64,000 bases of DNA, taken from Deltaproteobacteria bacterium (GTDB lineage: Bacteria > CG2-30-53-67). The DNA lies in NCBI GenBank assembly GCA_013151235.1, contig JAADIO010000046.1:4455-68454 (forward strand), written 5' to 3'. Position 1 is the stretch's first letter, and the number at the start of each line of letters is the position of its first letter. The notes beneath the pieces were generated by a model that was given only the letters and a program-made list of their open reading frames with translations, did no database searches and was not told the origin of the DNA. The position numbers were made by a program, and so were the translations under genes. Of the stretch, positions 54,306-63,239 are shown piece by piece.

Positions 54306-54949
54306 CAACAGCGGGCCATGACCTGCTTTCTCCCGTTCCGTTTTGCCTCGTAGAGCGCCTGGTCGGCCACTTCAAGAATCTCTCCGTTTTGCATAAAGGA
54401 TTGACAGTTTGAGACGATTCCGCAACTGAAGCTCACCGCTACAGGGGAATGAGAAGGGATCGTCAGGGGCTTTTGTATCAGCCGTTGCAGGATTCTCTCC
54501 ATGATCGTAAGGCCGGCCGTGATATCCGTGTCGGGCATGATGACGGCAAACTCCTCACCGCCGATCCGGCAGACCACATCCACCCGCCTCAGATTTTTCT
54601 TCAGGAATTGTGCAAACTTGCGGAGGACCTGGTCCCCGACCTGATGGCCATGGCTGTCGTTGATTTTTTTGAAATGGTCGAGGTCGACAATCGCGACGCA
54701 GAAAGGAAAACCTTGCCGGGACATGCGGGCGATCTCTTCTCCCAGGCGGTTGTCGAAGTAGCGCCGGTTGAAGATATGGGTCAGATGATCGATGACGGCC
54801 ATTTTCTTGTAGGAGCGAAGTGCCCGGACCTCTCTTTCCAGTTTTGCGATCTTTTCCTCATAGTATCCGGGATCGTAGGGGATGGGATTGGTTTTACGGG
54901 CGAGGTCGGGTGAAACGATCTTCTTCTCAATGGCTATGCCTTGACTCAT
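54302..54949 (-). CDS. Diguanylate cyclase (GGDEF domain)
   Basis: Makes cyclic di-GMP from two GTP. The 215-residue protein has an N-terminal coiled coil (about 28-48) and one GGDEF domain (about 50-212). The active-site motif is GGEEF (130-134), preceded by the inhibitory-site RxxD as RRVD (121-124), so it is likely active and product-inhibited. IVDLDHFKKINDSHGH (87-102) holds the metal and guanine contacts. There is no sensor or membrane domain. CAGGAG precedes ATG 54949. It overlaps the end of the convergent gene by 4 nt. Confidence 0.93.
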   Translation of the reverse strand: MSQGIAIEKKIVSPDLARKTNPIPYDPGYYEEKIAKLEREVRALRSYKKMAVIDHLTHIFNRRYFDNRLGEEIARMSRQGFPFCVAIVDLDHFKKINDSHGHQVGDQVLRKFAQFLKKNLRRVDVVCRIGGEEFAVIMPDTDITAGLTIMERILQRLIQKPLTIPSHSPVAVSFSCGIVSNCQSFMQNGEILEVADQALYEAKRNGRKQVMARCC

Positions 54950-55206
54950 GGTTCACTCCTGTTTCAGGTCCGCAGTTTTGACACAAATGGTATGTAAGCA
55001 AAGACTGTGCCAACCAGGTTTTTGTCTGTAACTGTATGATTTTAATGAATTTCAGAAAAAATCATCCGGCTCCGGGGAGGACATTTCTTTGTCGGTGTCG
55101 TATCTTTTGACGGGGGGGAGCGGGGATTATCATGAAGAACCGGCGGGGGATTATGATATACTTCCTCTTTGTTTGATCGTGGTAAAACGTTCCTCAGGGA
55201 GGTTCC

Positions 55207-56352
55207 ATGCGGGTTGCAATCATTGGAGCAGGGATTGCAGGGTGCCATGCCGCCGCTCTGCTTGCAGGGGAAGGGCATGAGGTCCTCCTTTACGATCCGA
55301 TGTCGCCCTGGGAGAAACCCTGCGGTGGTGGGATCACTCCCCGAAACTTCAGAGATTTTCCTTTCCTTAATGAGTTCCGGTCCGGCTGTTTTCCCGTCCA
55401 CCGGATGCTGATGGAGGCGCCCGACGGCACAAGATGCGTCATTCCGTTTCCCGAACCGGTATGGATTGCCTCCCGGCATGCACTCGGAGAGTTCCTCCTG
55501 AAACGGGCGGAGGCGGCTGGCGCCCGGCATCTGAGGCAACAGGTCATCAGGGTTGAGGGAAAAGGGGAAGGGTGGAGGGTTGTCACCGGGGGAGGAAAAA
55601 CCGGAGCCGATTTCCTTGTCGGCGCCGACGGGGTCAACAGTATGGTCCGCTCCCGGTTGTCCGCCCGGTTGCCCCGAAAAGACGAAACGTTGGCCGTCGG
55701 CTACTGGATCGAAGGGGCGATGGAAGATGAACTTGTGATCGCCTTTCTGAAGGGGATTTCCGGTTATCTTTGGATCTTCCCGCGGAAAGAGCACCTCTCC
55801 GCCGGGATCGGGGCCCGGGTGGGAGAGGCCTCGGGCCGGGAACTGTTCGGACACCTCGACCGGTACCTTGAACGGTTTGATGCACGCCTCATGGAACGGC
55901 CCAAAAAACCTTATGGGGCCTTGATCCCGGCGCTGACCCGGGAGGGGTTGAAGGTGAACCGCATCTGCGGGGGAAACTGGGCGCTGATCGGTGATGCCTC
56001 CGGGCTTGTTGATCCGGTGACGGGCGAGGGGATCTATTACGCCTTCCGGTCCGCCGAATTTCTTGTTGAGGCCTTCCGGTGGTGTAAGGTGGAAATGTAT
56101 GAAGAGATCTGCCGGAAACGGATCGTACCCGAACTTCGTCAGGCGGCGGCCTATGTGCGGACCTTTTTCGATCCCGGCGTCTCCTGCCGTCTGGTGCAAC
56201 TTGCCGGAGACAAGGCGGGCGTCCGGCGACTTCTGGCAAGGCTGATTGCCGGGGAGCAGGGGTATCGCACTTTGAAGAGGGAACTGCTGAAGGTCATTCC
56301 CTCACTTTTTTGGGATTTCCTGGGAAATATGTTTCCGGGCGAATTGAAATGA
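55207..56352 (+). CDS. Geranylgeranyl reductase-family FAD-dependent oxidoreductase
   Basis: A 381-residue flavoprotein of the geranylgeranyl reductase/PHBH superfamily. FAD motif GAGIAG (7-12), the CGGGITPR segment after the first strand, FLVGADGVNSMVRSRL and GDASGLVDPVTGEGIYYA (FAD O3P region) are clear. Family members reduce isoprenoid chains or act as oxygenase-like reductases in lipid metabolism; the substrate here is not evident. GGGAGG precedes the ATG. It is preceded by a 257-nt gap with no recognised feature. Confidence 0.88.
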   Translation: MRVAIIGAGIAGCHAAALLAGEGHEVLLYDPMSPWEKPCGGGITPRNFRDFPFLNEFRSGCFPVHRMLMEAPDGTRCVIPFPEPVWIASRHALGEFLLKRAEAAGARHLRQQVIRVEGKGEGWRVVTGGGKTGADFLVGADGVNSMVRSRLSARLPRKDETLAVGYWIEGAMEDELVIAFLKGISGYLWIFPRKEHLSAGIGARVGEASGRELFGHLDRYLERFDARLMERPKKPYGALIPALTREGLKVNRICGGNWALIGDASGLVDPVTGEGIYYAFRSAEFLVEAFRWCKVEMYEEICRKRIVPELRQAAAYVRTFFDPGVSCRLVQLAGDKAGVRRLLARLIAGEQGYRTLKRELLKVIPSLFWDFLGNMFPGELK

Positions 56353-56424
56353 TTCGGTTTACATGATATACATGTGGATAGATCTATCAATATGTTTAAT
56401 TGTTGTGCTTGAGGTTTGACCCGT

Positions 56425-57693
56425 TTGGACATTCCCTTATATTCATACATCCTGTTCACCCTCGGTTTTCTTCTGTTTTCCGCCTTTATCTCCGGTTCGA
56501 AGAAGGCCTTCTTTTTTCTGGATCGTGAGGAGATCCTCTCTCTTCCTTCCGGGAAGGGGCGGGAGGCGCTCCTCTTTCTAAGTGGGAAACCGAGACGTAC
56601 CCTGCTGACGCTTCTGATCCTGCACCTCGTTTTCCAGGCTTTGTTGGTGCTCTTTACGCTGACGGCCATTCAACAGGCGCCGGCCCGGTTGGCGGCGCTT
56701 TTCTGCCTCCTGATTCTCTATCTTGCCGTCGGAAGGATTCTTCCGCGTGCCCTGGTGCAGGGGCGGGAACTGCTCTATCTCCGGAATGCGGCCGTCTATT
56801 TGAAATTTCTTTTTCGTCTTGTTGCCCCTTTTCGGGCCATTGTTGAGAAGATCTCCTTTTTTCTGCTCCGGGGAAGCGGCGGGGAATTGCCGATGTTTCA
56901 GGATCGGGACTTCATCCACCGGGTGATGCCGGTGCCGGAGGAGGGTCCGGGACTGTATGAACGGGAGATGGTTCAGAACGTCATGGAGTTCCAGGAAACA
57001 CTGGTCAAGGAAGTGATGACGCCCCGGCCCGACATGTTTTGTGTCGAACTGGAGGAGGATGTGCAGAGCGTTATGGAGAAAATCCGCACCTCCCGTTATT
57101 CCCGTATCCCCGTGTATGAGAAGGATCTCGATCATATCGTGGGGATCCTCTATGCCAAGGATCTGCTCTCCCTCCTGATCGAAGAGAACGGTATGGAACG
57201 GCATTGTATCGGGGAACTACAGCATCCGGCATTGCATATTCCGGAAACCAAACGAGTCAGTGAACTCCTCCGTGATTTCAAGAAGCAGAATGTTCATATT
57301 GCCATGGTGGTGGATGAGTTCGGCGGGGTGGAAGGTCTGGTCTGTCTTGAGGATCTCCTGGAAGAGATCGTGGGAGAACTCCAGGACGAGGCGGATGAGG
57401 AAGAGCGGCCGGTAAAAAAGATTTCCGACCGGGTCTGCCGTGTTTCCGCGATGTTGCCGCTGGAGGATTTCAACACCCTCTTCCAGGTTTCCATTGAAAG
57501 TGAGGACTACGAGACGGTCGGGGGGTTTGTGGTGGATCAATTGGGGCATTTTCCCAAATGGGGGGAGCGGATTCGTTATGAAGGGCTGGAGATCGTGGTT
57601 TACCGGGTCCGGAAGGTCCGGGTCCTGGAACTGATGGTCACCCGGCTCGATGACGTTCCGGCAGAGGGTGAAGCTCCTGCCGGAGAGATGTAA
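56425..57693 (+). CDS. CNNM/CBS-domain membrane protein (CorC/HlyC-like), copy 1
   Basis: A membrane protein with three to four N-terminal helices (about 5-145, DUF21/CNNM), a pair of CBS domains (about 195-320: MTPRPDMFCVELEEDV, RYSRIPVYEKDLDHIVGILYAKDLL, DEFGGVEGLVCLEDLLEEIVGE) and a C-terminal CorC_HlyC domain (about 335-420). Such proteins are linked to magnesium or cobalt efflux. The start is non-ATG; TTG 56425 is well spaced from GAGG (56411-56414), TTG 56416 is possible. It is followed after 5 nt by a paralogue. Confidence 0.88.
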   Translation: MDIPLYSYILFTLGFLLFSAFISGSKKAFFFLDREEILSLPSGKGREALLFLSGKPRRTLLTLLILHLVFQALLVLFTLTAIQQAPARLAALFCLLILYLAVGRILPRALVQGRELLYLRNAAVYLKFLFRLVAPFRAIVEKISFFLLRGSGGELPMFQDRDFIHRVMPVPEEGPGLYEREMVQNVMEFQETLVKEVMTPRPDMFCVELEEDVQSVMEKIRTSRYSRIPVYEKDLDHIVGILYAKDLLSLLIEENGMERHCIGELQHPALHIPETKRVSELLRDFKKQNVHIAMVVDEFGGVEGLVCLEDLLEEIVGELQDEADEEERPVKKISDRVCRVSAMLPLEDFNTLFQVSIESEDYETVGGFVVDQLGHFPKWGERIRYEGLEIVVYRVRKVRVLELMVTRLDDVPAEGEAPAGEM

Positions 57694-57698
57694 AACGC

Positions 57699-58955
57699 AT
57701 GTGGCTGAATCTTTTCTATCTGATTGCCGGACTGGCCGGATTCGTCGGGGAGGCCTTTTTCGCCGTTGCCGAGAATGCCCTGGTGGCTTCCGATAAACTG
57801 CTTCTTCTCGATCAGAAGGAGAAAGGGCCGGGGATCCTGCCGCTGTTGCAGATGCTTTCCCATCCACAGCGGATCTCCCAGACCCTGCTCGTCGGATCGG
57901 TCTTCTCCGTGGGGGTTGGTACAACCTTTTCTTTTCTGCTCCTTTTCCGTCTCAGCGGCGGTACGCCCGGTTTGCTTCTTCTTCCGGTTTTTGCCTTTCT
58001 CCTGATCCTGATCATCGTTTTTGCGGAAGTCCTTCCCCGTGCGATTTTTTCGGATTGTCCCGAGGAAACGGCCCTTCGTATCGCCCGGCCCCTTGCGGTC
58101 TGCATGTCGTCTCTGCGTGTTGTGATCGACCCGGCCCTACGCTTTTTCGAGACCGTACGCACGATTTCCGGGTTGAAAGGGAAAGAGGAAACCCCCTTTG
58201 TTGAAGACGAGGACCTGGAGTGGATCCGCCGGTTTGTCCGGGGGAGTGAAACCCTGCGCAGAGAGGAGGTCCGGATCATCCGGAAAATCATCGATTTCAG
58301 CGAGATCCGTGTCCGCGATGTTTGTGTCCCCCTCGAACAGGTGATCGCGGTCGAGGAGAGGGAGAATATTTCCCGGGCCATTCGGAAAATTCGGGAAAGC
58401 GGATTCACGCGCCTTCCCGTCTATCGGAAGGAAGAACATGAAATTGTGGGCATACTTCATGCCCTCGATCTCTTCAGCCAGCGGGGACTCGATACTCCGG
58501 TGGACGCGTGCTGCCGTCAACCCTTCTTTGTTTCGGAGGAGACCTTGATTCGTGATCTCTTCCGGGACCTCCAGCGATTGGGGATCGTCATGGCCGTGGT
58601 CCGGAATCATACAGGCAGGGCGGTCGGCATTGTCACCATGGAAGATCTGCTGGAGGAGATCTTTGGAGAGATTGAGGATGAATTTGACCTGAAGGATCAG
58701 TTTTTCCGGAAGATCGGCCGCGGGGAGTATCTTGTGGATACCCGGGTTGACCTTGATGCTTTGCAGGAGGCTCTTCAGTTGCCGATTCCCCGAAACGGCT
58801 ATCGGACCTTGAACGGGTATATCCTTCACTATCTTCGGCGGGTCCCCCAGGAGGGGGAACGGTTCACCATCGGGGACCTGATGTTTAAGGTCGAGCTGGC
58901 CGATCAACGGAGAATTTATAAACTCTTTGTACGAAAACTGGAATTTCCCCGATAG
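57699..58955 (+). CDS. CNNM/CBS-domain membrane protein (CorC/HlyC-like), copy 2
   Basis: Paralogue of the preceding gene, 418 residues, same order: N-terminal membrane domain (about 1-140; LIAGLAGFVGEAFFAVAENALVAS), CBS pair (about 200-320: VPLEQVIAVEE, SGFTRLPVYRKEEHEIVGILHALDLF, HTGRAVGIVTMEDLLEEIFGEIEDEFD) and CorC_HlyC domain with NGYILHYLRRVPQEGERFTIGDLMFKVELAD. The two genes probably encode a heteromeric complex, as tandem CNNM pairs often do. The ATG is close to the previous stop. Confidence 0.9.
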   Translation: MWLNLFYLIAGLAGFVGEAFFAVAENALVASDKLLLLDQKEKGPGILPLLQMLSHPQRISQTLLVGSVFSVGVGTTFSFLLLFRLSGGTPGLLLLPVFAFLLILIIVFAEVLPRAIFSDCPEETALRIARPLAVCMSSLRVVIDPALRFFETVRTISGLKGKEETPFVEDEDLEWIRRFVRGSETLRREEVRIIRKIIDFSEIRVRDVCVPLEQVIAVEERENISRAIRKIRESGFTRLPVYRKEEHEIVGILHALDLFSQRGLDTPVDACCRQPFFVSEETLIRDLFRDLQRLGIVMAVVRNHTGRAVGIVTMEDLLEEIFGEIEDEFDLKDQFFRKIGRGEYLVDTRVDLDALQEALQLPIPRNGYRTLNGYILHYLRRVPQEGERFTIGDLMFKVELADQRRIYKLFVRKLEFPR

Positions 58956-58976
58956 GTCCGATATCCGGAATTGTTC

Positions 58977-59006
58977 TTGACAGTAAATATTCGGGAATGT
59001 TAATAT
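58977..59006 (+). promoter_or_regulatory. Sigma70-type promoter of the F0 ATP synthase genes
   Basis: A perfect TTGACA (58977-58982), an 18-nt spacer, TAATAT (59001-59006). Transcription would begin at about 59013, downstream of the in-frame ATG at 58997, so the first protein likely starts at ATG 59036. Confidence 0.6.
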
Positions 59007-59035
59007 CCCGAAGTTTGTATGAAGCCGATCATCCC

Positions 59036-59257
59036 ATGAAAAAAGAAGACAAGGCCTTCTACAGGAAGCTCTATTCGGTCAGTACGGCCGGCATCTACAT
59101 GGTTGTCGCGACGATGATCGGCTATTTTATAGGGAACAAACTGGACCGGTGGTTTGACACTTATCCCTGGCTGACCCTGTTCTTTCTCTTTTGCGGAATT
59201 GCGGCCGGGTTCAAGAACCTGATCGAAATCGCCATCAAGGAAAATAAAGAGGAATAG
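59036..59257 (+). CDS. atpZ: AtpZ/AtpI-family small membrane protein
   Basis: A 73-residue protein with two membrane helices joined by a short loop (VVATMIGYFIGNKLDRWFDTYPWLTLFFLFCGIAAGFKNLIE), the AtpZ/AtpR-like pattern found upstream of F0 genes, thought to help c-ring assembly or Mg transport. Start chosen from the promoter position. It precedes atpI by 6 nt. Confidence 0.75.
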   Translation: MKKEDKAFYRKLYSVSTAGIYMVVATMIGYFIGNKLDRWFDTYPWLTLFFLFCGIAAGFKNLIEIAIKENKEE

Positions 59258-59263
59258 TCCGAT

Positions 59264-59665
59264 ATGAGCGGTGAAAAGGGGCAGCATCTGACGATCAAAG
59301 GGGTTACCTGGCCGGGATTGCTCTTTCTTCTCCTTCTCCTCGGGGCGTCCGTTCCCCTCTTCGGTCGGGGCCTTGCCCTCGGCATGGGGGTCGGAATGGC
59401 CGTGGGACTGCTGAATTTCAAGGCGATTGAGTTGATCGTCAAACGGGTGATGGGACCGGACGGCGGGAGCAGGCTCCTCTACGGAATCTTCGGAATGGTG
59501 AAGTTCCTGGTCCTGGGGGGCATATTTTTTCTGCTGATTTATTATAAATTTTTTGATGTGTACGGGATTGTCGCCGGGTTTACGGCGGTACTTCTGCTGG
59601 TGATGATGGAAGGACTGCTCCGGGCGAACCGTTTTGACACCAACGAACTGACCGTGGAGGAATAG
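59264..59665 (+). CDS. atpI: ATP synthase subunit I (AtpI-like)
   Basis: A 133-residue hydrophobic protein with four membrane helices (about 15-30, 35-55, 70-95 and 98-120) and the AtpI pattern MAVGLLNFKAIELIVKRVMG. It is upstream of atpB by 5 nt and probably assists assembly of the c-ring. The assignment rests on hydropathy, size and location. Confidence 0.75.
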   Translation: MSGEKGQHLTIKGVTWPGLLFLLLLLGASVPLFGRGLALGMGVGMAVGLLNFKAIELIVKRVMGPDGGSRLLYGIFGMVKFLVLGGIFFLLIYYKFFDVYGIVAGFTAVLLLVMMEGLLRANRFDTNELTVEE

Positions 59666-59670
59666 TCGCC

Positions 59671-60336
59671 ATGCACGAACCACCGATGTTTTTGAGCTTT
59701 CTGGGACATGAATATCTGCCGTTGGGATATGCGGTTGTTTCCGTTCTGCTCCTGCTCCTTTTAGCGAAGATCGCCACCTCCAATCTGGCCCTGGTCCCCT
59801 CGGGCCTGCAGAATTTTTTTGAATCGGTCCTGGAGATGGTCCTGAATTTCATGGCCGAGATCATGGGAGAAAAAAATGCCCGCCGGTTTTTGCCGATGAT
59901 CGGGACCTTTGCGCTCTTTGTTTTTGTTTCAAACGTGATGGACGTGTTCCCCGGCATGGGGTCGGCAACCTCCAACCTCAACATCACCGTCGCCTGTGCC
60001 CTGATCGTCTTCTTTTCCGTCCATATCTTCGGGATCAAGGAGCACGGGTTCAAATACCTGAAACATTTCATGGGACCGGTCCCCTGGCTGGCCCCTCTCA
60101 TGTTTCCCATTGAAATCATCGGGCATCTGGCAAGGCCGCTCTCGCACAGTCTGCGGCTTTTCGGGAATATCTTCGGGGAAGATGTCCTGTTGGCGATTCT
60201 CGCAGGCCTGGTGCCGTTTCTGGTTCCCGTCCCGATCCTCGGCCTGATGATCTTTACCAGCACGGTGCAGACCTTTGTCTTCGTCCTTCTGGCGATTCTC
60301 TATATACAGGGGGCCGTTGAGCATGGAGAACATTAG
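59671..60336 (+). CDS. atpB: F0F1 ATP synthase subunit a
   Basis: Membrane stator subunit with the ion half-channels. The 221-residue protein has five helices, with the essential arginine in SHSLRLFGNIFGEDVLL and the C-terminal VQTFVFVLLAILYIQGAVEH. GAGG precedes the ATG by 11 nt. The next gene encodes the c subunit, 240 nt downstream, in a gap that contains a hairpin-like TCCCGGGATTTCCCCGGGA. Confidence 0.95.
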   Translation: MHEPPMFLSFLGHEYLPLGYAVVSVLLLLLLAKIATSNLALVPSGLQNFFESVLEMVLNFMAEIMGEKNARRFLPMIGTFALFVFVSNVMDVFPGMGSATSNLNITVACALIVFFSVHIFGIKEHGFKYLKHFMGPVPWLAPLMFPIEIIGHLARPLSHSLRLFGNIFGEDVLLAILAGLVPFLVPVPILGLMIFTSTVQTFVFVLLAILYIQGAVEHGEH

Positions 60337-60576
60337 GCGGTTTTGCTGAAAGTCCATCCGTTGTGAGACGATGGAGATGAATTGCTGATTTCTCCCGGGA
60401 TTTCCCCGGGATCCATTCCTGTGGTTTTTGTACAACCGGCCATGGGCCTGTAACCGCCTTCCGGGGACGGAAGCGTGGGGCACATTCCAAGGTGGGGGAA
60501 CGATACCTTGCATGTGCGGCAGGTGGCATGGAGGGTGTTTCGAAAAGCCGCACACTACAGAAGGGAGGTTTACCTT

Positions 60577-60897
60577 ATGCGTCGTATGATAACTTCTTTG
60601 TTTGTTTTTGCCGTGATGCTGCTTTCCGCCATGCCGGCCATGGCGGCGGAAGGAGCGAACGGCGGCGGTTCCAATGGGATCATCGCCATCGCCACGGCAC
60701 TGGCCGTCGCCATTGCCGCCTTCGGCGGCGGGATCGGTCAGGGGAATGCCGTCAACGGGGCCATGCAGGGGATTGCCCGGAACCCCGGGGCATCCGGAAA
60801 GATCATGACCAACATGATCATCGGTCTTGCCATGATCGAGTCTCTGGTCATCTATGGTCTGGTCATTGCTTTCATGCTCCTCGGCAAAATGGGTTGA
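60577..60897 (+). CDS. atpE: F0F1 ATP synthase subunit c with N-terminal signal-like leader
   Basis: Forms the rotating ring. The 106-residue product is longer than the usual 75-85 because of an N-terminal hydrophobic leader (about 1-23, SLFVFAVMLLSAMPAMA), likely a cleavable signal. The two-helix hairpin follows, with Gln55 in GGGIGQGNAV and the ion-binding Glu88 with Ser89 in AMIESLVIYG. Na+-type rings use Gln-Val-Glu-Ser-Thr; here Gln, Glu and Ser are present but Met and Leu replace Val and Thr. H+ coupling is the default reading. AGGGAGG precedes the ATG. Confidence 0.93.
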   Translation: MRRMITSLFVFAVMLLSAMPAMAAEGANGGGSNGIIAIATALAVAIAAFGGGIGQGNAVNGAMQGIARNPGASGKIMTNMIIGLAMIESLVIYGLVIAFMLLGKMG

Positions 60898-60985
60898 TGG
60901 ATGTTGCGGGGAGGCGGGACGTGTTGCGTCCCCTTTTGTTTGATGGTTTTGTAAGAATCGCTCTCTTTTTGTAAAGGTGAAGAGA

Positions 60986-61426
60986 ATGTCCAACGTTCGT
61001 AAAATTCTTGTTGCCGTTGATTTCAGTGAGGATTCGAAAAAGACCCTCCGATATGCCTTTGATTTTTTTAAAGGGGGGGGCGTTGAGATGCATGTCGTCC
61101 ATGTCATCTACGACCCGCTGCCTGAAGGTTCCTACATTCCCCATCGCTCCGTCGACGAAATGGAAAAGTCCGTTGTCGATTTGACCATGGAGGAACTGAA
61201 GAAGTTTATCTCCCGGAAAATCCTGAACAGTGGTGAAAACATAGAGCCGGTCGTTCTGCGTGGTACCCCCTATGCCGAACTGATCGGTTATGCCAAGAAA
61301 TATGGTGCCGAGCTGATCGTTATCGGAAGTCAGGGAATGAGCCGTCTGGAGAAGATGCTCCTCGGGAACGTGACCGACAAGGTCGTCCGCAAATCCCCCA
61401 TCCCCGTCATGGTCTATAAAGGATAG
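60986..61426 (+). CDS. Universal stress protein (UspA family)
   Basis: A single 146-residue Usp domain. It starts with KILVAVDFSEDSKKTLRYA and ends with the nucleotide loop IGSQGMSRLEKMLLGNVTDKVVRKSPIPVMV (G-x2-G-x9-G-N), where asparagine replaces the usual serine or threonine. ATP binding is plausible. The ATG at 60986 follows AAAGGTGAAGAG. It lies between the F0 genes and gltX. Confidence 0.92.
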   Translation: MSNVRKILVAVDFSEDSKKTLRYAFDFFKGGGVEMHVVHVIYDPLPEGSYIPHRSVDEMEKSVVDLTMEELKKFISRKILNSGENIEPVVLRGTPYAELIGYAKKYGAELIVIGSQGMSRLEKMLLGNVTDKVVRKSPIPVMVYKG

Positions 61427-61473
61427 ACTGTATTCCGGCAGGCCATTTCTCTCTTTCTTCTTTGAGGATATTC

Positions 61474-62907
61474 ATGAGTGACAAGATCCGTGTCCGTTTT
61501 GCCCCGAGCCCCACGGGGTATCTCCACATCGGAGGGGTCCGTACGGCTCTTTTTAACTACCTCTATGCCCGGAAAGAGGGGGGTACCTTCGTTCTCCGGA
61601 TTGAAGATACCGATGCGGAACGCTCTACGGAGGAATCGACGCAGGCGATCCTCGACGGGATGGAATGGCTCGGTCTTGACTATGACGAAGGACCGCTCCA
61701 CCAGAGTGACCGTCTCGACCTCTACCAGGAGCACATCGACCGGTTGCTCAACGAAGGGAAGGCTTATCCCTGCTACTGCTCCAAAGAGGAACTGGAGGAA
61801 CGGCGCAAACAGGCCCTGAAAGAGGGGCGGGATCCGAAGTATGACGGCCGGTGCCGGGGAGGGGCCGATCCCGTTCCCGGACGGGAGCCGGCGATCCGTT
61901 TCAAGGCGCCCCACACGGGAACGACCGTCGTCCACGACCTCATCCGGGGAGATATTGTATTCGACAACAGTCAGGTGGATGACCTCATCATCCGGCGCTC
62001 CTTTGGAATGCCGACCTATAATCTCTGTGTTGTTGTTGATGATGCCCTGATGGGGATGACCCATATCATCCGGGGCGATGACCACCTGACGAATACCCCG
62101 AAACAGATCCTCCTTTACGAGGCGCTGGGATACGAACCGCCGAAGTATGCCCACGTCCCGATGATCCTCGGCGCCGACAAGACCCGTCTTTCCAAGCGGC
62201 ACGGTGCGACCTCGATTATGGCCTACAAGGAGATGGGCTACCTTCCGGAGGCAATGCTCAACTACCTGGCGCGGTTAGGTTGGGGGCACGGCGACGAAGA
62301 GATTTTTTCCCTTGAAGAGCTGGTCGAGAAATTTTCCCTCAAGGGGATTAATAGATCACCGGCCGTTTTCAACCCGGAAAAGCTCCTCTGGCTCAACCAT
62401 CACTATATAAAGACGGGAGACCCGAAACGGCTGGCCCGGCTTTTCCATGAGATACTCGTCGAAAAGGGGATCCTGAATGTTCCTTTGGGCGACGACCGGC
62501 GGGAGTGGCTCGAGGAGATCGTTAAATGTCAGCAGGAAAAGCGGAAGACCCTCGTGGAAATGGTGGAGCAATCGACCTATTTCTTCCGGGACGATTTCGA
62601 GATCGAGGAGAAGGCCGGTAAAAAGGTTCTCAAACCGGCGGCCCGGTCCATCCTTTGGAAATTCAAGACAAAGCTTTCCGGATTGGAAGCCTTCACGGAG
62701 GAGGCCTTGGAGTCGGTCTTTAAGCAGATCATGGAGGAAGAGGATCTGAAATTGGGCAAGATCGCCCAGCCGCTTCGCGTCGCACTGACCGGTGGGACCG
62801 TGAGCCCCGGGATTTTTGAACTCGTCTCGATTCTCGGGAAAGAGAGCGTACTCGCCAGGATCGACCGTGCAATCGTCTATATGGATTCCCGCCCTGATCC
62901 AGCCTGA
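61474..62907 (+). CDS. gltX: Glutamyl-tRNA synthetase
   Basis: Charges tRNA-Glu; in bacteria lacking GlnRS it also mischarges tRNA-Gln for amidotransferase conversion. The 477-residue class I enzyme has the HIGH-type motif HIGG (18-21), FSDR-like DTDAERSTEES and the KMSKS-type loop TRLSKRHG near residue 239. ATG 61474 lies 6 nt after GAGG. A tRNA-Gln and a tRNA-Glu gene follow 46 nt downstream. Confidence 0.96.
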   Translation: MSDKIRVRFAPSPTGYLHIGGVRTALFNYLYARKEGGTFVLRIEDTDAERSTEESTQAILDGMEWLGLDYDEGPLHQSDRLDLYQEHIDRLLNEGKAYPCYCSKEELEERRKQALKEGRDPKYDGRCRGGADPVPGREPAIRFKAPHTGTTVVHDLIRGDIVFDNSQVDDLIIRRSFGMPTYNLCVVVDDALMGMTHIIRGDDHLTNTPKQILLYEALGYEPPKYAHVPMILGADKTRLSKRHGATSIMAYKEMGYLPEAMLNYLARLGWGHGDEEIFSLEELVEKFSLKGINRSPAVFNPEKLLWLNHHYIKTGDPKRLARLFHEILVEKGILNVPLGDDRREWLEEIVKCQQEKRKTLVEMVEQSTYFFRDDFEIEEKAGKKVLKPAARSILWKFKTKLSGLEAFTEEALESVFKQIMEEEDLKLGKIAQPLRVALTGGTVSPGIFELVSILGKESVLARIDRAIVYMDSRPDPA

Positions 62908-62913
62908 TTTTTC

Positions 62914-62942
62914 TTGACAGAAAAAACCGGTTTTGTTAAATT
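62914..62942 (+). promoter_or_regulatory. Promoter of the tRNA-Gln/tRNA-Glu pair
   Basis: TTGACA (62914-62919), a 17-nt spacer, TAAATT (62937-62942), 11 nt before the tRNA-Gln gene. The distance fits a tRNA 5' leader. Confidence 0.65.
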
Positions 62943-62953
62943 TCAAAACTTAT

Positions 62954-63027
62954 TCGGGTGTCGTCCAATGGTAGGACACCAGACTCTGGATCTGGCTATC
63001 GAGGTTCGAATCCTTGCACCCGAGCCA
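62954..63027 (+). tRNA. tRNA-Gln (CUG anticodon)
   Basis: Folds with a 7-bp acceptor stem (TCGGGTG/CACCCGA), a 4-bp D stem, anticodon stem CCAGA/TCTGG with loop CTCTGGA (anticodon CTG) and T-arm loop TTCGAAT. Discriminator G at 63024; CCA (63025-63027) is encoded. It is followed by tRNA-Glu after 2 nt. Confidence 0.95.
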
Positions 63028-63029
63028 GT

Positions 63030-63104
63030 GGTCCCATCGTCTAGTGGTTAGGACGCCGGCCTCTCACGCCGGTAACGCGGGTTCGAATCCCGCTGGGATC
63101 ACCA
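63030..63104 (+). tRNA. tRNA-Glu (CUC anticodon)
   Basis: Acceptor stem GGTCCCA/TGGGATC, anticodon stem CCGGC/GCCGG with loop CTCTCAC (anticodon CTC), T-arm loop TTCGAAT, encoded CCA (63102-63104). It shares a transcript with tRNA-Gln. Its 3' end is duplicated 157 nt downstream. Confidence 0.95.
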
Positions 63105-63239
63105 AAAATTCTTCTTATTCTTCTTGTCCTCCGGATCACTGCTTCTATTCCCGTCCGACGTGGTGGGATTCGGTCGTATAAGGAACGTTTCATTTATCCC
63201 CGTTCACCGGGCCTTCGGCCCTTGCTCACGGTTGCACGG

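Noticed and set aside
60337-60576. Small gene between atpB and atpE
   Set aside because: The 240-nt gap has no supported reading frame that starts well; atpF would need about 160 codons. The hairpin-like TCCCGGGATTTCCCCGGGA has no U-tract, so I do not call a terminator.
60577-60897. Na+-driven ATP synthase
   Set aside because: Only Gln, Glu and Ser of the sodium site are present; Val and Thr are replaced by Met and Leu. The evidence is not enough to claim sodium coupling.
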